From the NCBI GenBank assembly GCA_028554645.1, contig JAQOOI010000068.1, positions 112,696-176,695 of the forward strand: 64,000 nt of DNA. Reading direction: 5' to 3'. Below are positions 52,556 to 64,000 of the stretch, piece by piece. The translations under genes and the position numbers were made by a program. Origin of the DNA: Omphalotus guepiniiformis (Eukaryota; Basidiomycota; Agaricomycetes; Agaricales; Omphalotaceae). Position 1 is the stretch's first letter. Each line of letters begins with the position of its first letter. Below the pieces are notes generated by a model. It made no database searches. It was given only the letters and a program-made list of their open reading frames with translations, and was not told the origin of the DNA.

Positions 52556-54928
52556 CTAGTTATGACTCGTTAAACTCCAACTACCCAACTCAAAATTCTT
52601 CACATCGCCCACACCCAACTCCTTACCCCCATCACCCCACTGAGGGCTAAACAACACCTCCATAGTCGTCGTCCCCTCTTGCATCTGCACGATCAACACC
52701 GTCACTCCGGGATTCTCCTGATCAGCCTCAGGCGGCGTAGGGTCACCAGGGAACCTCACAGCCTCCGACGTGCTAAACCCTGCCCCGGACGAAGGGGAAA
52801 CAATATCCACCTTGAGAGTTTGGCCGTCGAGTGTGAGTGTGGCGGAAGTAGGCGATGATGAAGATATCGATACAGTAGCGTTGGTGTGCATACGCCATTG
52901 CCAGGACGTGCTTGTAGTTATTTCGTCTTGGATCAACACCTGTCTCCTTCCATTGAGTAATCTCACACCTCGCCTGACAGACGTAGCGGCGGTAGTAGGG
53001 TACGCCGAGCTGATATCCGCAACCCAATACGCAGTATCATCCTCACTTAGGCTCAACACCGTACTCTCCCCCTGCTTCGTCCCGCTTGATCCATACCCAA
53101 GGATTCTGGGTTCAGCAGTGACCAACTGATTCGCCTGGTTGACGCAAATCGTGTTCTGACCCTCCGTCATCTTCCTGTAATACGTCCACCGCTCAGCATC
53201 TTGTGCTCCGCTGTTGAAGTACCCTGGTGAATTGTAGTCGCCTGAACCGAGCTCACCAGCCCACCGCGTGCCAAGGGCGTCGAGGACAAAGTCGCCCACG
53301 TCGAGATCGTTGTGCGTTTGATGAGCTTGGTTCCAGCCGGCTTTCATGGCGACGTAGAGCGCGTGTTGGTCAGTCCACGACGAACGCATCGACACCCACT
53401 ATAAAATCACCATTAGCAGTTGAAGAACTGTAATAACATTTCTCTAACCTGGTCCATCTCATTGTCGAAATTCATATCCAACGCACGTCCATCCCAAAAC
53501 GCACCCGCAACTTGTGGCTCATACCAGAACATACTCCAAGGCTCCGCTGCATCCCACTGCTCACGCTGGAACAACGCATACTCGGGCTTATTGAACGCAC
53601 CCGCATATAAGAACATCGAGTTTGCAGTCGAACTGAATTTGTTCGGACCATGATCACCGAAGTTGAACAGAGACGTGGCACCGAAGACGCCCATGTGGAA
53701 ATCACCCGTCTTGTACAGGTCTGGATTGGCAGGATTGGTGTTAAGCAAGCCGTAATCGCTACCTGTAGCAGTGATAAGAGCACTCGACATCTCGGCGTGA
53801 CCGGTGGTACCAAAATACCAGTAGTTAGCCGTCTCAGCCCATGTACCGTCGCTCCACACACCTTGAGCACAATTCGACTTGGCGTTGTCGATTGTAAGCC
53901 CAAGGAGAGTTTGTGCGTTGCCAGTCTGGTCATCACCGAGAACGGCGAGTGCAGCCAGAGTCAAACCTGCATTGCAAACACAATTCCAATTGCCAGTAGT
54001 GTTGGTCCTCCACCACGCGTAAGTCACGGTAGGATCATTGTACGCAGCGACACCGGGTGCCAACGCGTAAGTATTCAAAGCGCCGAGGATCTGGTTACGC
54101 TGATCACCAGTCCATGCATCGTACAGCCAATCATAGGCAATTCCCAACGCAGACGCCATTTCGGCAACATCAAGGAAATGATCAGAGTTCCATTTATCAG
54201 TTGCAGGACCGAACGACGACGAGAATGTGTTCGAGACCTCAGCCCATGCACGGTCAACCCATTTGCTGTCGTTCGTCATTCGATACACATAAGCGAATGC
54301 CTTTATGCGCATTTTAACTTCACGGGAATTGTCTAAAATACCAGATGAACCGTCCATGTGATACACCACAGGCGGTAGAGGGTCGTAGACAGAGGCGTTG
54401 TTGAATATAGTGTCGTTCCAGCCTTTGAGGTAAGGATCAGCCGCAATGAAAGCAGGAAGTGCTGCCCATTTATACTGAGGCGCAATTAGTCGGGGACGGT
54501 CGGAACGCAAAGATGTCGGATTTGGTGTACCAGGCGTGAATGGATCTGATGGCCAACTAAGGTTAGATGACGATGAAGTCGATAGGAATGTGGGTGAAGA
54601 AAAGGCGGGGTTGGTAGTGGATGGGTATAGGGGCACCATGAAACTCCGCTGTCCGTCGCTGAAGCGAATCGTCCTATAGCAGTCTTCGCACTCCGTGCTG
54701 AACTCTCAGCAGCAGCGTTCGACGAACTCGCTTCCGCTGCCGCATTTTGCGAACTACTGCTGTTTTTGTGCGCACGACTGCCTAAAACTCCACCGAGCAC
54801 AGCAGCGAGTATCACGGCGATGGCGACGGGAATGCCAAACTTGACCCATGGGCTAATTCTTCTACGTTTTGCTCCCGAGATAAAACCGGCATCTTCTTTG
54901 GAAGAGCCCGCACTGGGGATCGCCATCA
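52556..54928 (-). CDS. Heparinase II/III-like membrane-anchored protein
   Basis: The likely start is ATG 54928 (MAIPSAGSSKED): a cytosolic basic segment, one transmembrane helix (FGIPVAIAVILAAVLGGVLG) and an Asn/Ser/Ala-rich stalk, so a type II membrane protein. The main exon (to 53449) encodes an alginate/heparinase-lyase-type alpha-toroid with TYAWWRTNTTGNWNCVCNAG, ANYWYFGTTGHAEMSSAL and FNFGDHGPNK. A 50-nt intron (53448-53399) follows, then a beta-rich heparinase II/III C-terminal domain (QTHNDLDVGDFVLDALGTRW) to 52556. The stalk exon and main exon are in different frames near 54640 and I found no convincing intron, so a frameshift or unusual exon boundary exists there. The role is predicted to be uronate polysaccharide cleavage; the substrate is unknown. 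Confidence 0.8.
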
Positions 54929-55528
54929 CAGCTAGTAAAACTATGCAAAAAAGAACGTTTTTACAACCACGAGAGAGAATGAAAAAGTTCAAAACAAACT
55001 TACTGCTAAGACAAAAACCGACCAAGGTTTTTTACTCTATTCCAACGGGCGAGCTCGCTCGAAGAGAGTAACGACGAAGGAAGGACTAAGAAGGTTGTGA
55101 ATGGGGAGAAATGAAATGTCCCATCTTCGGCTGGCACGCTGCCATTTATACCTGGCTCATGGGACAGTCTGAGATCCGATCGAGAAGTCCAGACATTACG
55201 CGAGAGGGCGAAGCCTTTCTCAGCCAAAGCTGAATCAACCATCTCTCGCCCTCTCTTACTCCACTGCTTCTACAACTTATTCGCGATACTACCTTGAATA
55301 CATTCACAGAAGCTGCAATTCATTAGGTGCTTAGATCAAGTAGTATGAGTTGCGTGAACACTCTTCTATCTCGCACGCAACGGTCATCAGTTTCCGCTCG
55401 GCCCTACCTAGCCTTCTTGGCTTGACAGAAAGACTTTGACTGAGAATGAAATATGTCAAATGGGCAAGAACACCTTCTACATATAAAACATAAAAACACA
55501 TATATAACATAAATCATAAGTGATTGTA
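54929..55528. other. Promoter/leader region of heparinase-like gene
   Basis: No separate gene supported. The minus-strand frame 55242-55006 may be transcribed leader. Confidence 0.4.
55144..55150 (-). promoter_or_regulatory. Possible TATA box of heparinase-like gene
   Basis: TATAAAT on the minus strand about 215 bp before the proposed ATG. An intron or long leader would lie between. Confidence 0.3.
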
Positions 55529-55621
55529 GCCCGCCTAGCTCAATCGGATAGAGCGTCAGACTTTTAAGGCGGGTCGATCGTCCTGATCTGAAGGCTGCGA
55601 GTTCGACCCTCGCGGTGGGCT
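55529..55621 (+). tRNA. tRNA-Lys (anticodon UUU), 19-nt intron
   Basis: Acceptor stem GCCCGCC pairs with GGTGGGC; D-arm GCTC...GAGC; anticodon stem TCAGA/TCTGA around loop CTTTTAA; T-arm GCGAG TTCGACC CTCGC. The intron 55567-55585 sits one base 3' of the anticodon, the canonical place. Position 73 is T. Internal A-box (TAGCTCAATCGG) and B-box (GAGTTCGACCC) promoters are visible. Its 3' end is the primer match of the LTR element. Confidence 0.95.
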
Positions 55622-55642
55622 AATATAAATGCAAATAGTGCC

Positions 55643-55649
55643 TTTTTTT
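55643..55649 (+). terminator. Pol III T-run terminator of tRNA-Lys
   Basis: Seven T residues 22 bp after the tRNA 3' end. Confidence 0.75.
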
Positions 55650-55962
55650 AGTATCTTGTCTTAACACTAATCGATTCTTCATTTCTTTAGACTGAAGAAC
55701 AGCTGAAGAATTGTAAACCTGCATTTCAATATGAAGATTTTTACCGTGTTCAAGGTTGATTCCTATTTTCACAAGTAACTATAATTTACATGTTGAATAG
55801 ACCAAAGCTTTGCTTTCGAAAGCTAAAAGTGTACAGTTACAATTACAACAGTTTATAAAGCAAAGCTACACATTGAACATATTAAATCAAACGTTCTTTG
55901 GGCATCTACAGCAATCATCTTTCAAATAGCATCATCCTCTTTTCAATCACAGCACATATGCT
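55650..55962. other. Intergenic, nothing recognised
   Basis: AT-rich, no ORF or repeat of note. Confidence 0.4.
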
Positions 55963-57327
55963 CACAGCTCGTCTTCGGGCTCCCACCTCGATACCTTCCC
56001 AAGAGGCTTCCAATAATACTGCTTATACGTCTTGGTCACACTCCTCTTTCCCGCTCTCGGCATAATCGACAAGATCAACGACGCACGGTCACCGTCAGGA
56101 TCACAATCTGGAACGTAAAAGTATCTCGAAGAGAACGGGATTGGTAGGTCGGCGTCATCCTATTCCAATAAGAGTCAGCGACCGATGAAGAAAGTAGGGA
56201 TAAACTAAAACACTGACCTTCGCACTACTCTCAACCTTCCCAAAGATTCCACACCTCTTTGCGCCCTCCTCCATGACCCTCTCAAACTCCGACCGAAACC
56301 CACAGCACCTCCGTATCGCTCATCCCATCAATACCTTCCTCACTCACACTACCTCCCTTTCGTCTCCTCCCCCCGTCGTGCTCACCCGCAAGCAACTCAG
56401 CCGGAACCCTTCTCTGTATTTCTTTACTGTACTTTTTGAACAGCCCATCCAGTTCCACCCTCCGGCTCTTGTTTTCCATGATCGCATTATACAGCGTTCT
56501 CGCGAGATGAGACGAAGCGCGGGACTGCGCCATTGTCTCAATCAGCAGTCCCGTTACCGCAGTGTCAAGGGGGGCGAGAGGCGGTAGAGTGTGATTCGAC
56601 GGCCGGGTTTTCGACGATGAGCTGTTTTTCTTGGCGGGTGATCTCGCTCGCGTCTTAGATTTGCTTCTGGCTTTCGATTTAGTTATTCGATTTTGTTCTC
56701 GGCGGAGAGGAAGAATCCGAATCCGAGTCTGATTCTGTATTCGCATCTGACCTTTCCGAGTCGGAATCCGAGACGGCTCCTCTTCGACGAGGTCTAGTCT
56801 TTAAAATTGAAGTTGATCTGCTACCCGCCTTCGAGGCGGGATTCAACTTCACCCTTGCTCTTCGTTGCTCTCGATGCACGTATCGGGTGCTCTTCCTCCT
56901 TGTCTTCCTCGTCATCACTACTCTCGTCATCAGATACTATCGTCCGCCCTACCACACTCACTACACTCTGCTTCCTTTTCCTCACATCTGTCTTCAACCG
57001 CATATCCCCCTTCCGCTGACCCTGCGGCGCTAATCCCTGCTTTTGTATGGCAGGAGCAACTTCCCTCCTCTGTCTCTTTTTCTGAGAAACAGAAACAGCT
57101 TTCGCTTTCCTCTTGACGGGCAAACTAGACGAGGACGACTCGCGCTCTGACTCAGAGTCATTAATTTGTTCCGGACGACTCTTCGCCAATGTGACCTTCA
57201 CAGTCTTCTTAACCTCCAAATCCTTCTTATTTACTTTCCCTCCCCACACCTTTTTCCATGACCTGCGACCTTGGCTTCGGCCTGATAACCACAGGCACCT
57301 GCACCCCCTCATCAAGATCCTTCCCAC
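55963..57327 (-). pseudogene. Nuclear-type low-complexity protein, C-terminal half, frames broken
   Basis: The last exon 56159-55963 encodes a well-conserved-looking end (SSRYFYVPDCDPDGDR, then KQYYWKPLGKVSRW) after a 58-nt intron. Upstream blocks are clearly coding by composition: RTLYNAIMENKSRRVELDGL, Ser/Asp/Glu-rich stretches and KARSKSKTRARSPAKKN. Neighbouring blocks sit in different frames at about 56310, 56690, 56840 and 57300, without convincing introns at each. It may be a decaying gene or one with several very short introns. Family not recognised. Confidence 0.45.
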
Positions 57328-58388
57328 CCACCCGAACCACCCATACCCGAAATCAAATCCGCCAAATTCATCTCAAAGGACGACTTCTTGGAGCGGCAGC
57401 TCGAGGGCGTGGACGGGACACTACTCAGGATACTAGAAAGCGTCGAAGGACTAGAGGCTGCAGAATTAGGCGGGGAAGATACAGGTGTAGGATATGTACC
57501 ACGACCATCATCATCGATAATAGTTGCACTAGCAGCAACACCGGTGATAGCATCTGCCAAGCTCATCTCAAATTGCCCAGATACAGAAGAGAGAGGGGTG
57601 TTCGCCCTACTAGAGGAGGCGAAGGATTTTGTGATTGCCAGGCTCGTCTCGAAGGGTGGAAGGGAAGGAGAGCGAGAGAACGACGGATAAAACAAGGGCT
57701 TGGATTTTGCGCTGGCACCTATCTCCACGTCTGCGTTCTCTTCTTCCTCAGTCTCTATTGACCTATTCGAGCTCCTCAAGTTCGCGGGCTTGGATACCTT
57801 CCCAGTTGAAGAGTCGATTTCAACTTCCTTCCCCCGCTCCAAAACAGCGATAGAAGGGACAGCACTAATATCCACATTATTGCTTATCCTGGCTTTCTTG
57901 TTCACCGGTCCCTCCGCATCGTCCGCACTTCTCTTTTCTGTGTCTCTATCACCTGCACTAGCACGCTTCTTCATATTCAGCGAATTAACAACCTCGCTCG
58001 TCCGCGACTTCAATACCCCCTTGCTCTTCATCGCCATCGCAGGTTTAGCGCCAACGGCACCTCTACCAGGACCGGAAGAATTCGAAGTATCTTTACTCCC
58101 CGTTCCCGCTGTTGCGGGCCTTATTGAATGCGAAATCGGCTTCATCGGAACTTTTTCTATAGTGACAGTCACCCGCGGGGGAGTCGATGATGCGGGAACA
58201 GCATCGATTGATGTTGATGTATTTGTCAGTCCGAAGTCCTGATGATTATGAGGGACTGAGGTGGCGGGCTTCGAGGTCAACCTGGAGATGGGTCGTTTAC
58301 GGACAGCGACACCGGTAGTATGTAGCTGGAGAAACAGAGGTGACAGTGGTGGATGCGACGAATGGAGTGGTAGTAGCGACTGCACCAC
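57312..58388 (-). CDS. Low-complexity protein segment with FEMxLADxIxG repeats
   Basis: A 358-codon frame, probably the N-terminal/middle part of the same locus as 55963-57327. Rich in Ser, Pro and Lys. A basic stretch (SLNMKKRASAGDRDTEKRS) suggests a nuclear protein. Two copies of a short motif occur, FEMSLADAITG and FEMNLADLISG, plus a degenerate FETSLAITKS. The frame ends near 57312 beside a GGGTGGGTGGG run where the downstream block continues in another frame. Confidence 0.45.
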   Translation of the reverse strand: MVQSLLPLHSSHPPLSPLFLQLHTTGVAVRKRPISRLTSKPATSVPHNHQDFGLTNTSTSIDAVPASSTPPRVTVTIEKVPMKPISHSIRPATAGTGSKDTSNSSGPGRGAVGAKPAMAMKSKGVLKSRTSEVVNSLNMKKRASAGDRDTEKRSADDAEGPVNKKARISNNVDISAVPSIAVLERGKEVEIDSSTGKVSKPANLRSSNRSIETEEEENADVEIGASAKSKPLFYPSFSRSPSLPPFETSLAITKSFASSSRANTPLSSVSGQFEMSLADAITGVAASATIIDDDGRGTYPTPVSSPPNSAASSPSTLSSILSSVPSTPSSCRSKKSSFEMNLADLISGMGGSGGWEGS

Positions 58389-60490
58389 CTTTTCCGGGTT
58401 TGACAGATGGTGTTCAAGTGCTCCTCAGAGTCTATGACGCATTTAGTCGATAGCTGCTTCCCAGAGCTTGGGGAGGAGTCCAAACATTTTACTCTTCTTG
58501 AGGGCGAGCTCAACAGTACATATGGTACCATCCTCGGTACCTTGCCCTTCTGAGGCGACCTGGGAACGACGTCCACAACAATGTCATCCTTGAACAGGTT
58601 CGCCGCAGCCTCGTCTGCGAAAGCCTTCGCTACAAAAGGGTTTTCAGGATCATAAGGTGCCATAGATATGCCGCTAGTATCTGGGGTGAATGTGGATGAA
58701 ACCGAGGAAACAGATCGTAAAGTCTGGTTTTTAAAGACGCCTTCCGTGGGGCTGATTTCAACCTCAGCATGAGATTTGTCCACCGTAAGAGCGCCCACAG
58801 AGAGGCGAGTAGGCTCGGGAGTATGAAGTTCGCTTCCTGCGCTACGCTTGTCCAGGTCTCGATATGCAGCGGGCGTGTTGGATCCGGCCTGCCTCATCTG
58901 CGATATCACTGGTTGTCTTGTATTTTCCTGGTAAATAGATGAAATCATTGGATCAATATCACTTACGGCCAATGGACAAGTGCATGATGAGAGATAGTAT
59001 AAAAAGATCCAAATAGAAGACAAGCAGACATGATGGACAGATGATGGATGGAGACAGTGAGGGTGAAAGGAACGGGTAGACGTTTCCGGTGGCAAACCTT
59101 ACCTGAAATTTAGACGCTAACTCTTGTATTTAATATGTTTGCTGTGTCCACTCGGCTATGGATTTTCTCGCGTTGGTACCACAGCTTTTCGCATGGTCTT
59201 CAACGACGAACAGGTCGGTGGGCGGTTGTGATGATCGCTCGAGCACTGGACCCACACTACCGCTATTGTGGGGACTGAGCACCATCGCATCGATGCCATC
59301 AAAGCTTTTCTATGTGAGAGCGAAGTACTTGGGTCCGATGATGCGTGTATCTATAGCATTTATATTAGAAATGTGATGAAATGCAGGACAGACGAAAGGA
59401 TCGAGTGTAGAACGACTTACGGGCATAAACGACTCTGTTGACCTTCCCTTTTTGAATTCCGAAACATCAAATCTCATCTCCGACCTCCCCGGGCAGCTCA
59501 TTTGTTGGGCTCGGGTTCCTTTCAGCGATGCGCTCGTGCACCCAAGGTAGGCAATGTGTGTCGGTCACGAGAAGGCGAGGAAACAGACATTTCCCAACGA
59601 GGAGGGGAAGATGGCGGAAGCGGCGAGGTAGATGTACCGACAGACCAACTGACTCGTCGAATGATGACCTGTCTGGGGATACGAAGACAGTACTTACCGA
59701 TGCCTGTACGGCCTTACTGCATTTTTGTAAAGCAGAAAAACGTTTAGGTATAGGACTGTAATCAATTTCATCATCGTCCTGCCAACGACCTCTCTCTGAA
59801 GATTCTTGAAAGAAAGTGCGACGAGGATACGGGGAGCACTTTGATGGAGAAAAGAAGTTCGTTTTCGGGGAACCACCTCGATCGAGATGAGAGTGCGGCA
59901 CAGTAGAACTTTCATAAGCGGAGTTCATCATGATGTGTCAGGGAACGCCTGGGTATAGTGAGAGCGATAGTATTGATGACTACGATGAGGGTGCTTGTAT
60001 TGGTACCTGTCATCGTTGCCAACGGAATGGCCCCACTCGTCATGTCCTTCGTCCGACAGACGTACATGGTACTCGAAACGCTCGATGGAAGGCGATACGG
60101 ATGGTGACCATGAACCATAAGTAGGTGAGTCCATGGTATCAGACGAACCAACGGAATCGTGCCGACTTCCTTAACATAGGTGGCCAGTTGAGCTCGCGCC
60201 TCGGCGATAAAGAATATCTGGGTTCTGAATAGCGACAGTAATCTGAATGCATCTCCAAAGACCCGTCAGGGGATACAGTACGCGGTGAATGTAACGGCGG
60301 CAATTCAAAGAACATCCTTTGGGCCGAACAAAGACCTAAAGCTCGGCAGTTGAAGACGCGTCTGATCTTCACCTCTTTCCTTTTCCTGGGACCTAACAGA
60401 GTAATCCGTTGGTATGGAATCAACGCGTTTTCCTTCCCGAACCCATACGCGGACTGCTGTCTAAGTATATGCGCGGCTGCTGCTGCCATG
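58389..60490 (-). other. Fragments of further minus-strand coding sequence
   Basis: Coding-like blocks at 58960-58440 (for example GISMAPYDPENPFVAKAFAD), 59931-59600 (STVPHSHLDRGGSPKTNFF), 60134-59930 and 60400-60150 are collinear on the minus strand and could be upstream exons of the 56-58-kb locus. I could not build a continuous model. Confidence 0.35.
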
Positions 60491-61282
60491 GGTATTCCTG
60501 CTGACGGAACGGTGAGGTCGACGGGGGGGAAGATGAAGGCGGGGACGAGGATTCATAACTATATCTTCCTGTCCTTGACATGGATGGATATACCGACATG
60601 GAAGTAAGTGGACAAGATGAATTCTACACGTGATGCTCCTCCCAACAGAATTCAATCAACGCGCTTTCATTCGCCGCTTAAAACGGGACGCGTTGGCCTG
60701 ACGCGCAGGATCACGTGCATGACATAGCGCGTCAAAACGATCTGCAGCGTGTGCAAAACATATTAGTGAGCATGCCTAAATGACCCTATACTGTAGACCT
60801 GATGGATCCTGGTCACCGAGTCAGAAGCGGAGAAAGACTTAGAGGACTGAGTTCGAGGTGAGCCTTTCTGCGTCCTCTTATAACTTGCATCTTTTGTTAC
60901 TGAACTACACGATAAGAAGATAAGAAATGCTGGCACGCACTCTTGACATCGGGTTCAAGAAAACTTAGAAATCAAGGGAACGCAGACTCGAGGACCGCAA
61001 GACTCAAGGACCGATAATAGGACCGACAATAGGACTCCGAGTAGATGCACAAGTGATGTAAGCTCGACATTGAATAGAAACCGGTACGTTCATCTTCTGT
61101 ATCTGCTGATTCTTCCGAACAAGCAAGTTCCGTGCTCTTCGAGCTTCACTCTCGAAATGAGCAAGATATATGCAACAACAAACCGTGTACGTAAATTCAG
61201 TTTTTTCTCTAATTCTTGTTTTTGATATCGACCTAAGAGTCTCATATCATTACGAAGAGCACCTCCCTTGGCTGCTTTCCCT
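60491..61282. other. Intergenic, nothing recognised
   Basis: Includes a short GGACCG-type local repeat (GACTCGAGGACCGCAAGACT region near 60985-61025). Confidence 0.4.
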
Positions 61283-62780
61283 ATGTCTTCATCTAGCTTC
61301 CCGATTGATGAAGCTCAGCTTGCAAGCGTGATCGCGGAAGCCATTTTCTATGGGTGCGTCAATTCTTCTACTCAAAAACATTATAACCTGAACGCGGACT
61401 CCATGCATTCAGTAAGGCCTTTCGGTAGTTCACCGCAATATTTCTTAAAGCAACCACGGTTCCGCAGGCTTCTACCTCTCCACGTTCTTCTCTTGCATCT
61501 GCGTCCTCGTTTTCAAAGACGGTCGCCTCAAACGATGGCACGAAATTTCACTTCCACATGATCTTCGCAGCTGTGTGGATGTTGTTCTTCGCTACATTGG
61601 ATTTAGCTTGCGGCATCAGACTCAACATGCGAGCATTCCTCACCCTTCGAGGTGACACGGTCGCAGATTTTGCCAACTTGTCGTATTGGGTCAATATCTT
61701 GAAGCTTGTGACGTTCGTCGCGCAAGTGTTCATGGGTGATACGATTACTGGTGACGTGAGCATCCTTTTGACAAGTGACCAGTTACCAATGCGCCTGACT
61801 TCTGATGCACAGCTGTATCGGTGTTGGATAGTCTACGGCCGGAACTTATTGGGTGATCGCCATTCCTACCCTTATGATGCTAGCAGAGACTGGTACGTCC
61901 GTAATATTCACTGACTAATAGTATCACCTCAAAACAACACTAACTATGATCTCATATTGTAGTCTGCGGGGTGTATCGCGAATATATCTCGAAACAACTA
62001 TCGGAAACCAAACACGTGCTGTTAACTTCGAACAAGTTTGCACCCTACGTATTAGCCCATGAGCATACTCACCGTCACTATGAACATTATTACCACTCTG
62101 TACGTGCCAATCAAATAACCCTCACTCTCCAGTCGTAACTCACGTCCGTCTCGCATCCTATCGTTAGCTCTAATCATCATTGCACCGCATTTGTCAATTC
62201 TCTCTTTTTTTAAACAGCTGTCTCCAGATAGAACCAAGAGTCCTCTCTACAACTCAATGAGAATCCTTCTTGACTCTGGTCTTATATACACCGCTACCCG
62301 CAATCATTGTTTTGGGAACGTATGTTACTTCAAATAACGCAGCCTACCTTACTTCAGGATTGCGTGAGTTGTGTCACCTTGATCTCTAGCATTCCAAACG
62401 CCGGTTTGTTATATTACGTAGTTCTGTGTGCGCGTGTTTCACTATGATGTGATCCAGATAATTGCACAAGTACCCAGCCCCCTCGACAATCCGAGTATAC
62501 ATTAAGACCCAACACTAATTTGTTTCAGGGATAATCACATTCAAACCTCATTCATGCATAAGGGAGGCCGACGGAATATACAGCGTGACCGCTTCCCTCA
62601 AGTCCAAGACACTCCAGTACACATTTCGAATTTGGCTTTCGCTTCCTTCTGCCACATCCACAAACAGAAGCCATGGGACAGCTACATGACACTAATCGCT
62701 ATACATCGAAGACGCCCTGATGGTTATGGTACGTTGGTTACTCGCAGCCATGCTTTCGTTCGGCGCGCATAATCAATACC
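61283..62780 (+). pseudogene. Decayed seven-transmembrane protein of Agaricomycete type
   Basis: Starts MSSSSFPIDEAQLASVIAEA and IFYG. Recognisable pieces then follow in changing frames: KFHFHMIFAAVWMLFFATLD, DFANLSYWVNILKLVTFVAQ, DAQLYRCWIVYGRN and a late segment LPAIIVLGTYVTSNNAAY. The layout matches the large Agaricomycete family of 7TM proteins with an LYRCWIVxGRN motif. The region between and after these blocks has stops and frame changes (for example near 62275), so it is probably broken. Confidence 0.55.
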
Positions 62781-64000
62781 GCATATGCTGCTGTTCGCCG
62801 GACTTGAACTGTGGAGGGGGCCTTCTGAGCGGAGGGTCTTAAGGAATGTTTCGGCTAAGGATCTGAGTTCTGTGATATATGCTACTGTCATCACGACGTT
62901 ACCCTAACCTAACAACCTCCTACTGTTTCCTCTGTGTCAGTGCGTTCTAAGTGCTCCCACACCTCCCCTGCCCGCTTTAGCAGGCCCCCCGCTCTGCTAC
63001 ATGCTAATAGCAAGGGCGTAAACATACTTTGGATGGAGTGACATTGCTGTTTGCTTGACACCACAAGCTATCTTACACGTACACCAAATTAGATTATTAT
63101 ACATGTACCTTACACACCTATCGTGAATACTAATTGCAGATATAGAGTATCTTCAATGATGTTGCCAACTAACTACAAAGAGAAGCCATACGCCGAGCTT
63201 AAAGCGCCTTCAGCCAGAGGGATTGCTCCAGTCATAAACATATATCAGAGAAAAGATTATATGCTGCTTCTCTCGACAAGATTCCCGGTCTTACAACAAC
63301 AACACATTCTTCATTAGCAACACAAAAGGACATGGTTCGTCCTATAAACCTACGCACTTTAGACGGGTCAACTCTCAGCAAGCTCCAGAACTCGTATCAT
63401 AATGCTTGACCGCATGCCGAGTGGTAAACCTACATTCGGGCCGGGACACGAAAGAGATGGCACGGGGTCGTCAGCACCCAATTGGGCGGGGGGGGCCAAA
63501 ACCAAAAAAGATTGAAGCGATTGAAAAACAATCAACAATCAACGAGAGAAGCGACCTACCAAGCTGATGAAACGTTCTCCCAAAGTGATACTCCACCTTC
63601 ACTCAAACGTTCGGCGCTCAGAACCTCGTAGAACGCGATATCGAGACAAAAACGGCATAACCCTTTATGAAAGTTGAATTAGCTTATAGTTAGACATATC
63701 AAGCCAGGCTGCTTGAAGAATGAACGTCAGGACTGACCTGTGCTATAAGATGATGTCGATTGTCTGATTGACGCTGCATTGCACGGCCAATGGATGCGAT
63801 GGCAAGCACGATAAGCCAGATCATGGGGTCGTCGGGGCAGCCTAGTCGTAATATGCATTGAGCAGGATAAACTGATCAATCGATTCAAAATCATTACCCC
63901 TCCTGAATGAATGATAGAAGAAAGCCTAAATATTGCACTTTGATAACTCTTCGCCGACACACACTATCTGCCCATACATCGCCAACAAAGTAATGGGTTA
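62781..64000. other. Terminal intergenic stretch, nothing recognised
   Basis: No ORF with support, no repeat family match within the window. Confidence 0.45.

Noticed and set aside
53650..54336. 228-codon plus-strand ORF
   Set aside because: Antisense shadow of the heparinase-like coding exon.
57388..58242. Plus-strand ORFs of 100-180 codons
   Set aside because: Shadows of the Ser/Pro-rich minus-strand coding region.

Overview
The window looks like nuclear DNA of a mushroom-forming basidiomycete (Agaricomycetes). Most genes are split by 50-63 nt GT-AG introns. There is an expanding family of F-box proteins, an intron-rich thaumatin-like protein, a membrane-anchored heparinase II/III-like enzyme, an Agaricomycete-type kinase-like gene, a decayed 7TM-like gene and an intron-containing tRNA-Lys(UUU). 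Species cannot be named from sequence alone.

Layout. 0-3.3 kb: the end of a small multi-exon gene, then a chimera joining a duplicated gene 5' end to the membrane half of a DOMON/cytochrome b561-type gene. 3.9-12.8 kb: F-box copies A and B (+), a kinase-like gene (-) and F-box copy C (-). 13.1-18.8 kb: an unassigned 462-aa protein (+, weakly securin-like) and a 1017-aa Ser/Pro-rich protein (-), whose 5' 530 bp is duplicated in inverted orientation at 1.9-2.4 kb. 20.0-21.3 kb: thaumatin-like protein with ten exons, one of 7 nt. 21.8-46.6 kb: F-box copy D (intact) and copies E and F (same lesions), interrupted by nested mobile DNA. 47-55 kb: another F-box gene, an MDR-family oxidoreductase, a decayed paralogue of the F-box gene, and the heparinase-like gene. 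55.5 kb: tRNA-Lys. 56-60.5 kb: low-complexity nuclear-type coding sequence with several frame breaks. 61.3-62.8 kb: decayed 7TM-like gene. The last 1.2 kb shows nothing recognisable.

The most interesting part is the 14.4-kb Ty3/gypsy-class LTR element at 26558-40924. Its LTRs differ by two substitutions and two small indels, and its gag, protease and pol frames are open. Between pol and the 3' LTR it carries two genes on the opposite strand. I could assemble both completely: 8 exons/639 aa, with a cysteine cluster matching Zn(II)2Cys6 spacing, and 6 exons/383 aa with a 24-nt exon. Each has a TATA box upstream on its own strand. Introns on that strand are not removed from the sense genomic RNA, so an LTR element can carry spliced genes this way. 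Its primer-binding site matches, over 18 nt, the 3' end of the tRNA-Lys(UUU) encoded 28 kb away in this same window. The whole element, LTRs included, is unusually rich in the tetramer CGCG.

Beside it, F-box pseudogene F is split by a 4-kb nested insertion. The outer layer looks Helentron-like. Inside it is a 3.4-kb element with 215-bp inverted repeats starting CACTGG. That element contains two long direct repeats, two arrays of an 11-bp minisatellite, and a 139-bp MITE whose empty site is preserved in the sister repeat.
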